NCBI GenBank assembly: GCA_000695325.1
Contig: AVPN01000070.1
Location: 40,168-63,505, forward strand
Direction of reading: 5' to 3'
Length of the DNA: 23,338 bases
Origin: Pleurobrachia bachei
Lineage: Eukaryota > Ctenophora > Tentaculata > Cydippida > Pleurobrachiidae
The translations under genes were made by a program, and so were the position numbers. This document shows positions 16,712-23,338 of the stretch, in pieces (the stretch's first letter is position 1; each line of letters begins with the position of its first letter). The notes beneath the pieces are model-generated. The model made no database searches and had not been told where the DNA came from. It saw only the letters and a program-made list of their open reading frames with translations.

Positions 16712-18331
16712 ATGCCCATATTTGGCAGGCCGGGCCCCTTTGACGAGGCCGTCACGAAGATCTGCGATGTGGGGACTGAGAACGATGACTGGCAGCTAAT
16801 CATGAACCTTTGTGATTCGGTCAACACGACCAAAGACGGCCCTAAGAACATCATGAGAGCCATTATGAAGCGAATCAAGTCAGCCAATCCTATCCAGTTA
16901 GAACACGCTGTGACACTATTGGATGCGTGTGTCAACAACTGTAACAAGCCCTTCCATTTGGAACTGTGTACTAGGGCAACTGTCACAGAGCTAAAGGAGT
17001 ATTTGACAAAGAACAAGGCCCCTAGCAAGGGGATCAACTCTCTGAAGGAGAATATGGTGAAGTGGAGTAAGGGATTCGGGGAGGATACCCAGCTATACCT
17101 CCTACAGGTGACCATCCTTCAGCTCAAGAGTGAGGGGGTAACCTTCCCTAATGAGATAGGGGTTACACCCCCAATCAACCTACCTGCACCACCATCAGCC
17201 AGTGCTAGGAGGCAGGAGAGCGAGGATGAAATGTTGCGGAAAGCGATCGAAGCGAGTCTGAAACAGACTAGTGGGAGTGGTGCTGCAGGCAGTAGTAGTG
17301 GTAACACTGGCGGTGGAGGTGGAGGGGGGATTTATCCAACTTTCACGGCCGATAAACCTCTCTCAACTGACCGAGAGTTGTTTAAAGTTCGTGCTTTGTA
17401 TGATTTTGAGGCGGCAGAGGAGAACGAGATCACGTTTAAATCAGGAGATATGATCAGTGTAACGGATAACGCTGATCAAAACTGGTGGAAAGGGAGGACT
17501 CCCTCCAGTTCGGGGCTGTTCCCGGCCAACTTTGTTACTCGAGACCTGGCTGTAACTCCACCTCCAGACCCATCAACAGCGGCCCCTGCTCCCGCGGTTG
17601 CCAAGGTGACAGAAGTGAATCCTGGTCAGATTGACCTGTTGTTAGAGATGTTGAGGAAGGCTGATGCGACTGTGACTAACGCGGAGGAGGACAGATTCGT
17701 GGAGGAACTGGAGACTTCCATGACTGTTCAGGAGGGTCTGGTTCAGGCGGAATATGATCGTCTGAAGGGTAAACACGATGAGTTAGATTCGATAAATGAT
17801 GATATGAGTCGGGTGGTTGGGCTCTTTCATAAGCTGTTGAAGGAGGCGCCTGCGATGGCCCCCGCTCCTGCTCCCCAACCGATCCAGTACTCCTACCAGC
17901 CTCCTACAGCTGCCCCAATGAAAGCATCTGAACCTGCCCGACAATTCCAACAACAGCCCCCTGCGACCATGGCCCAACCGCAACCTCCTCAGTTTATCCC
18001 GTACCACGACCCGTACAGCATGGCTCCCCATCCAGGCATGCCCCAACAACACTCTCCTGCTCCCCAACAACAGGGTGGACCTTACCAACCACCACCCCAT
18101 AGCCCGCCTCCTAGCTACAGCGGCCGGGAAGCACCATCATCAGTAGGTGGATCCTATAGACCTCCTCCTCCTCAACAGGCCTACTATCCTCCTCCTCCAC
18201 CCAGTCAGGGTGGTGTGCCCTACTCTCACCATATGCCGTACCCAGGGGGTCCCCCTCCTCCCCAGCAGCAGTACACTAACATTGCACACGTGACACCGAT
18301 GTCTCAGGAACCCAACAACAACCCTCAATGA
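16712..18331 (+). CDS. STAM: STAM, signal-transducing adaptor molecule (ESCRT-0), complete
   Basis: 539 residues, close to the length of vertebrate STAMs. The VHS domain is at about 1-145. The UIM is at 167-184 (EDEMLRKAIEASLK). A Gly/Ser linker leads to an SH3 at about 210-272 (RALYDFEAAEENEITFKSGD, NWWKGR, GLFPANFV). The GAT/coiled-coil region that pairs with HRS is at about 295-390 (NPGQIDLLLEMLRKADATV...VVGLFHKLLKEA). A Pro/Gln/Tyr-rich tail (390-539) has PPPQQAYYPPPPP-type segments. STAM and HRS form ESCRT-0, which gathers ubiquitinated receptors on early endosomes; in vertebrates STAM also associates with JAKs, so its presence near a JAK locus is notable. It is uninterrupted by introns and is the only full copy in the window. 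Confidence 0.93.
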   Translation: MPIFGRPGPFDEAVTKICDVGTENDDWQLIMNLCDSVNTTKDGPKNIMRAIMKRIKSANPIQLEHAVTLLDACVNNCNKPFHLELCTRATVTELKEYLTKNKAPSKGINSLKENMVKWSKGFGEDTQLYLLQVTILQLKSEGVTFPNEIGVTPPINLPAPPSASARRQESEDEMLRKAIEASLKQTSGSGAAGSSSGNTGGGGGGGIYPTFTADKPLSTDRELFKVRALYDFEAAEENEITFKSGDMISVTDNADQNWWKGRTPSSSGLFPANFVTRDLAVTPPPDPSTAAPAPAVAKVTEVNPGQIDLLLEMLRKADATVTNAEEDRFVEELETSMTVQEGLVQAEYDRLKGKHDELDSINDDMSRVVGLFHKLLKEAPAMAPAPAPQPIQYSYQPPTAAPMKASEPARQFQQQPPATMAQPQPPQFIPYHDPYSMAPHPGMPQQHSPAPQQQGGPYQPPPHSPPPSYSGREAPSSVGGSYRPPPPQQAYYPPPPPSQGGVPYSHHMPYPGGPPPPQQQYTNIAHVTPMSQEPNNNPQ

Positions 18332-18948
18332 GAGGTGGAGAGAGAGAGGTTTTCTTGATTTTGTATTATCGCTTGTTTTTCTTTGCTGTCTCCGTAGTCA
18401 TGGAAATTACGTTACCAAGGGAACTGAGTATGTTGTATAACTCACCCAATGGGTGCGCTGGTGTTGTATAACTCGGGACCGGATCTTGTGTTGTTTGATT
18501 CTTTTTTCTAGTGAAGAGACAAGCTCGAGTTCGTTTGATGTTTTACAAAAGAGACTTGAGGGATATATAGTTAGTAGAGCCTTACTAGCTTGTATTGAGT
18601 AAGCGTGTGTGTGTTCGTCTGTGTGTTAGACAGAGTCTGTGTGTGTGACTATGTAAATTCACTGATCATAAAGAATTGTTGTTCTGACCTAGAAAACAGA
18701 TTATATGTGTTTATATGACTACCAACCACATTCCCTTTCTTCTCTCTCGTTTCAAAGTTCCCCAACTACATGTACCTCGACCTTTCTTCTATTAACCCTT
18801 GACCCCTTTAGTTTCCCTCTACACCTCCCCTCAGGCCTCACCCCTGACCCATTAATTAGCTAGCTAGATGTGCCCATGTTCAACACCTCCCTCTATGACT
18901 CCCCTCACCCCTGATCTGACCCATAGCAGTAGCTAGCTAGATGTGCCC
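18332..18948 (+). other. STAM 3' flank and UBE4B-like 5' flank
   Basis: No gene is seen. It includes a TGTTGTATAACTC direct repeat around a CACCCA/TGGGTG hairpin (18430-18475), GTGTGT-rich sequence near 18605-18650, a pyrimidine-rich stretch (18730-18840), and the 73-base tandem repeat that precedes the UBE4B-like start. Confidence 0.5.
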
Positions 18949-18958
18949 ATGTTCAACA
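18836..18958 (+). repeat. 73-base tandem repeat duplicating the UBE4B-like start codon region
   Basis: AGCTAGCTAGATGTGCCCATGTTCAACA occurs at about 18858 and 18931. Each copy carries CCCATGTTCAAC. The upstream ATG (18876) reads MFNTSLYDSPHP and stops; the downstream ATG (18949) opens exon 1. Confidence 0.8.
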
Positions 18959-20811
18959 GGTTAACAGGATGGTGGAGTGGAGGGGAACAACAACCACAAC
19001 AGACAGATGAGGAGAGGGCCGAGGAGGTGAGACAGAGACGCCTCCAACAATTCGGTAAGTAGGGTTAGGTAGAGACGCCTCCAACAGTTCGGTAAGAAGA
19101 GAGAGAGCAGAGGCGTCCCTCCTAAAACTATATGGCAGTCTTGAGGGGTGGATGTTTACATTATCCTTTGTTTCAGGTGCAGTTAGTGTTGAACAGGGAC
19201 CAGGTGGTAGAACCCCAACAATTGATACTACTGGTGCCCCAGCAGCTGGTACAACTGATACTACCCCAACAGCACCAACTGATCCACCAATCAGTCCTGA
19301 GAAGTCAACAACAGATGATAACCAGGACGATAATAATGATGTTATTGATGATGATGATATAACTCCGACAATGGAGGAAGGAAGGGTAGTTGGTGGGTCA
19401 GCGGTGGTAAGGGAGATTACACCTGATAGTGATAATCCTTGGGCCTCTGAGTGGGGTGAGGAGGGGACTTCTTCTGATGTTCAGGGTATGTAGTCCCCCA
19501 TTATATTGAGCTGTTACTAAGTGTCATGTTTATTCATTCTTGTAACCACAATGTTCCCAGTAGACCCGTACATACCTGGTACTCCAGTAGACCCCCGTCC
19601 CCCCTCTGTTAAATAACGCTCCACCTTCCTCAGTTGCATCAGTTGCATCTGCCGAGAATGAGTCCCTAGCTATATCCCGGGTGTTCCTGGTAACGGTATC
19701 AACGGAACTCCAAACCGGATCCCGGCAACCCAAATACCAAACCATGCTGCTCGGAGTTGCTACCACTCATGAAACCCTCTCTCTCAGCATACTGGATGAG
19801 GTTTGTAATAGCTGTTGGCATCTTGTATCATTCGATTCAGTCGAATTTCGACTTCCGACAGTCAATAGTGAATAGACCAAACAATTGAATCGATTATTTG
19901 GTATGTCGATTGCCGAAAGTCGAAACATACCCAAATAAAAGTTAATTTTAACTTTTAAAACTTTTCAATGCGAGACCCTCATACCAGTTGTCACACAAAA
20001 GACTGTCCAGGTGATATTTGAAAGGTTATCCCTTTCTGACGAAGAGCTAACGGCCTGTTCTTACGAGTGTGGTAGTGGAAGGAATGTACCCACGGAACGA
20101 CTCATTGTCCCCTACCTTCTTGGTTGTGTGGCCCGGGCCTCTCGAGAGCGGGCTGACCCTCACATCCAGGCTGTGCTGGAATCCTGCCGGAAAACTGCCG
20201 TTCGCATGATCGGGTATGTGTTGTCAAACCCTCTCGATCTTTAGCCAAGTATCAAGGGACTCCAAAGTCCAAAGTTGCCAAGGTTTTCCAGAAGTTGATG
20301 TATGTCATTTGAATTCGTTTCTAGGGTTGTCCTGCTAAGTAACGACGCGTGGAGTCCTCAAGATCCTGCATTCCAACTGACATCAAGTCTTATATCACGG
20401 GAGGATGTATTTGTGTTAACACCGCCAGAACACGACCCAATGGTAAATAACTTTGCGGTGGAGGGATAACTCCATTTAGTAAATAACTTTGAGGTGGAGG
20501 GATAACTCCATTTAGTTAGTAAATAACATTGCGAAGAATTAATTTCATGGATGATTATATCCATGGCTTTGAGATGGTTCCTCTAGCTACATGGGTTCCC
20601 TACCTTTTTAACTTTTCTAAAACTAGATTCCCTTCCTAGGGTTGTCTACAAGAGATAATATCAAGTGAGGAGACGGAAGAAGAGGATCTGGTGACAATGA
20701 TGTATCCAATCTTGAATCACGTGATCACTTTATCACGTGACTGCTCTCTCTCAACCGCTCCCCGAACCCTGGCCCTTCTCAACACTCTGAATACCCTGTC
20801 CGCAAACAGGG
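18949..20811 (+). CDS. UBE4B: UBE4B-like ubiquitin chain-elongation factor (E4), N-terminal exons 1-6, truncated
   Basis: Exons by GT/AG and phase: 18949-19054, 19177-19485, 19634-19800, 20011-20213, 20325-20442, 20640-20811 (cut). The N-terminus MFNRLTGWWSGG...EERAEEVRQRRLQQF resembles UBE4B's EIRRRRLARL. Exon 2 encodes a Thr/Pro/Asp-rich disordered segment (DDNQDDNNDVIDDDDI). Exons 3-4 give a Ufd2-like start (ISRVFLVTVSTELQTG; LIVPYLLGCVARASRERADP). Exon 6 (GCLQEIISSEETEEEDLVTM, then a CSL motif) aligns with UBE4B's GFIQELVRTTHQDEE...CSLDSD. The Ufd2 core and U-box lie outside. The frame is broken at 20811, where the sequence jumps back to intron 1 of a second copy. E4 enzymes extend ubiquitin chains, often with p97/CDC48. 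Confidence 0.72.
19846..19924. repeat. Hairpin element in UBE4B-like intron 3, copy 1
   Basis: Outer arms TTTCGACTTCCGACAG and CGATTGCCGAAAGTCGAAA pair imperfectly; an inner near-palindrome ACCAAACAATTG...TATTTGGT fills the loop. It is MITE-like in form, but no clear target duplication was found. Confidence 0.6.
20441..20530 (+). repeat. About 40-base tandem repeat at the exon 5 donor (copy 1)
   Basis: GTAAATAACTTTGCGGTGGAG followed by GGATAACTCCATTTA occurs about two and a half times, starting at the splice donor itself. Copy 2 (22185-22230) has a single unit and lacks the donor bases. Confidence 0.7.
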
Positions 20812-20916
20812 GTGCATCTACTGATTATCTGCCCGCGCGGGCGGGAGTTATGTACTATATATATAATAATAGTTTTAGGAAGGGCGCGTCTACTTCGTCT
20901 CTCTCCCTTATATATA

Positions 20917-22524
20917 GCAGTCTTGAGGGGTGGATGTTTACATTATCCTTCCCTTTGTTTCAGGTGCAGTTAGTGTTGAACAGGGACCAGGTGGTAGAGC
21001 CCCAACTAATGATACCACTTGTGCCCCAGCAGCTGGTACAACTGATACTACCCCAACAGCAACAACTGATCCACCAATCAGTCCTGAGAAGTCAACAACA
21101 GATGATAACCAGGACGATAATAATGATGTTATTGATGATGATGATATAACTCCGACTATGGAGGAAGGAAGGGTAGTTGGTGGGTCAGCAGTGGTAAGGG
21201 AGATTACACCTGATAGTGATAATCCTTGGGCCTCAGAGTGGGGTGAGGAGGGGTCATCTTCTAATGTTCAGGGTATGTAGTATGTACCATGTTGATTGTT
21301 GAGCTATTACTTCGTTATTTATTCGCTCATTTTTGCTATCTCCTAGTTCACAGTAAACCCCATGTATAGCGGATACCCCAGTACACCCAATAGACCCCCT
21401 GTTACCTCCACTTTCCCTCAGTTCCATCAGTTGCATCTGCCGAGGATGAGTCCCTAGCTATATCCCGAGTGTTTCTGGTAACGGTATCGACGGAACTCCA
21501 AACCGGATCCCGGCAACCAAAATACCAAACCATGCTGCTTGGAGTTGCTACCACTCATGAAACCCTCTCCCTCAGCATACTGGATGAGGTTTGTAGAAGT
21601 TGTTATCATGTTCGATTCAGTCGAATTTCGACTTCCGACACTCAATAGACCAAACAATCGAATCAATTGCTTGGTCTGTCGATTGCCGAAAGTCGAAACA
21701 TACCCAAATAAAAGTTAATTAACTTTTAAATGCGAGACCCTCATACCAGTTGTCACACAAAAGACTGTCCAGGTGATATTTGAAAGGTTATCCCTTTCTG
21801 ACGAAGAGATAACGGCCTGTTCTTACGAGTGTGGGGGTGGAAGGAATATACCCACGGAGCGACTCATTATACCCTACCTTCTTGGTTGTGTGGCCCGGGC
21901 CTCTCGAGAGCGGGCTGACCCTCACATCCAGGTTGTGTTAGAATCTTGCCGGAAAACCGCCGTCCGCATGATCGGGTATGTGAACTGTTACAGTTAAACC
22001 CTCTACATCGTCAGCTATCAAAGGAGCCAATATTTTCCAGAGATTGACATCAACAAATTATTTTCCAGGGTTGTCCTGTTAAGTAACGACGCGTGGAGTC
22101 CCCAAGATCCTGCTTTCCAACTGACATCAAGTCTCATATCACGGGAGGATGTATTTGTGTTAACACCGCCAGAACACGACCCAATACTTTGCGGTGGACG
22201 GATAACTCCATTTAGTTAGTAAATAACTTGTTTGTGGGGATCAAAACTCGATTAATCAACAATTCTGCAAGAAATTAAACCCATGGCTGGTATCCTCTGG
22301 GCCCAGAGTCTGGGGGAACCTTTCTTTCAACTTTCTAAAACTCCCCACCTAGGGTTGTCTCCAAGAGATAATATCAAGTGAGGAGACGGAAGAAGAGGAT
22401 CTGGTGACAATGATGTATCCGATCTTGAATCACGTGATCACTTTGTCACGTGACTGCTCTCTCTCAACCGCTCCCCGAACCCTGGCCCTTCTGAACACTC
22501 TGAATACCCTGTCCGCAAACAGGG
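20917..22524. repeat. UBE4B-like tandem duplication unit, copy 2
   Basis: Partner of 19135-20811. The roughly 105 bases between the units (20812-20916) include a GC-rich palindrome CCCGCGCGGG and a TATATATATA run; their origin is unclear, though the last part resembles intron 1. Confidence 0.88.
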
Positions 22525-22535
22525 TTATCGCTGGG
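20964..22535 (+). CDS. UBE4B: UBE4B-like exons 2-6, second copy (continues beyond window)
   Basis: Exons 20964-21272, 21422-21588, 21773-21975, 22069-about 22185, 22353-22535. Sequence matches exons 2-6 of the first copy with scattered changes (for example DTTCAPAA for DTTGAPAA). Exon 6 is complete here, ending SANRVIAG|GTAAGT. The exon 5 donor is lost: where copy 1 has CCAATG|GTAAATAAC, copy 2 lacks eight bases (GGTAAATA), leaving CCAATACTTTG. The nearest GT would shift frame and stop in exon 6. No exon 1 precedes it. So neither copy alone gives an intact N-terminus; exons 1-5 of copy 1 with exon 6 of copy 2 would. No later exon is recognised before 23338. Confidence 0.7.
21626..21698. repeat. 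Hairpin element in UBE4B-like intron 3, copy 2
   Basis: Same element as 19846-19924, six bases shorter, with changes on both sides of the inner stem. It was present before the duplication or allele split. Confidence 0.6.
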
Positions 22536-23338
22536 GTAAGTTTCAGGGTGGGAGAAGGGGCAGACATCCATTTTGCTTTTGTATTTCCTCATTTTATGTG
22601 CTCATTATCTCTTTCTTTGGGTGTGTCACTGGGTATGTTTTGTGTTTTACTAGGTGGGTATTGGCTGGTAGCTTGGACGTGTCTGTGTGTTTTTACACTC
22701 TGTCCCTATCTCCCTCCCTCTTTCCTTATTCCTTTTCTCATTTTTTTAACTCTCGCCATGCCCAAATCCCTGGTATGACGTACGCTGCTCTGTTGGCAAG
22801 TTTAACTCAAGTGTATTGACACCCAGTTATGTGTGTGTTGTTTCCGTATGTGTAGTACCTAAAGCAGGCAGGTAGAAGCACACATTGTGTATACATGAAG
22901 TGTACTTCAGTAGTTGTAGAAGTGCTTGTACAACGTATACGCGGATGTGTACTTCAGTATACACATGTAACTTGTTATTGAATTTCACCGTAATTTGTAC
23001 ATCATGTGATTGTGTGTATATTGTGGTGTACATGTGTACCATGCTTTGCGTATGCTGAGTGTGTGTTTGTCTGTGTATGTGATTTCCGTCAGCCTAGTGC
23101 ATCAATTGTACAGAAAGAGTGAAAGAGAAAGAGAGAGAGAAAGAGAGTATGTTGTGAGTACCTCTGTCTCTCTCTTCCTTCTCTATGTATCTCTCTCTCT
23201 CGACACACAGGAAACCAATTCTTCGTTCAATGTCCCATATTTGCATAAAAAATCTGAACTGCCCACATTATATGAATCACCCACTCACGCCCCGCCCTTT
23301 CTTTACCCCCCCCCCTCCTCGGCTCTGCCGACTGAACA
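22536..23338 (+). other. UBE4B-like intron with low-complexity DNA
   Basis: It starts at GGG|GTAAGT. It contains T/C-rich tracts, GT-rich sequence with a repeated TGTACTTCAGTA (near 22908 and 22949), a GA-rich run (23117-23148) and a CT-rich run (23161-23203). An acceptor-like CACACAG at 23204-23210 is followed by sequence I cannot assign to UBE4B. Confidence 0.5.

Larger units (their letters stand above)
14184..17263. repeat. SETDB1-like/STAM tandem duplication unit, copy 2
   Basis: Partner of 11101-14183, a few bases shorter through intergenic indels. Coding parts are almost identical except for a cluster near 15340-15730; intergenic parts at 16385-16545 differ more. Confidence 0.93.
19135..20811. 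repeat. UBE4B-like tandem duplication unit, copy 1
   Basis: From GCAGTCTTGAGGGGTGGATG in intron 1 to AAACAGGG in exon 6. It matches 20917-22524; exons are well conserved, introns diverge and carry indels. Confidence 0.88.

Noticed and set aside
20718-22456. Paired TCACGTGA/CACGTGAC boxes (E-box or CLEAR-like) in UBE4B-like exon 6
   Set aside because: They are explained by coding for NHVITLSRD; CACGTG also occurs in other exons here. No promoter context.
22750-22820. A possible further UBE4B exon
   Set aside because: None of the three frames resembles the UBE4B sequence expected after exon 6, and splice signals are weak.
23117-23210. GA-rich run followed by CT-rich run as a CRISPR-like or hairpin array
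   Set aside because: Simple-sequence DNA in an intron; no regular repeat-spacer structure, and the organism is an animal.

Overview
This is eukaryotic, animal nuclear DNA. It carries metazoan signalling and chromatin genes: a JAK tyrosine-kinase locus, a SETDB1/eggless-type protein, STAM and a UBE4B-type ubiquitin ligase. Genes are dense and introns short (about 60-350 bases, GT/AG). Several long coding exons are uninterrupted. This suggests a compact, non-vertebrate animal genome, perhaps sponge- or cnidarian-grade. I cannot name the species.

Layout. (1) Bases 1-7801, minus strand: JAK locus. Three long 5' coding exons lie head to tail: A (7801-5847), a B/A chimera (5743-3492) and B (3388-1521). 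Each encodes FERM, SH2 and the first half of the JH2 pseudokinase. Each ends in a GT donor in the same codon phase at the same JH2 position. Only after the last one is there an exon for the second half of JH2 (1170-945), itself duplicated at 343-118. The JH1 kinase would lie beyond base 1. (2) 7802-9483: intergenic DNA with small repeats, a 72-base insertion with target duplication and telomere-like repeats. (3) 9484-13122, plus strand: a SETDB1-like protein with Tudor, MBD and pre-SET regions but a SET domain lacking its catalytic and SAM-binding motifs. (4) 13633-14187: STAM cut off inside its UIM, overlapping by ATGA a second, 5'-truncated SETDB1-like ORF (14184-16205). (5) 16712-18331: complete STAM. 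(6) 18949-22535: N-terminal exons of a UBE4B-like E4 ligase, exons 2-6 present twice; the rest lies beyond the window.

The dominant theme is tandem duplication at every scale (units of about 827, 2355, 3083, 1780, 73 and 37 bases), with breakpoints inside genes. Removing one copy of each large unit leaves one clean locus: JAK (A and B modules), SETDB1-like, STAM, UBE4B. So either the region has duplicated repeatedly and recently, or the assembly has placed two diverged haplotypes in series. Sequence alone cannot decide.

Two observations stand out. First, the JAK exons look like alternative receptor-binding modules that share one downstream kinase region, as in UGT1A or protocadherin clusters. 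Second, inside the 827-base duplication a stretch of 48-51 bases in one copy is the exact base-by-base complement, not the reverse complement, of the other copy, with both flanks in normal orientation. I know of no DNA transaction that produces this.
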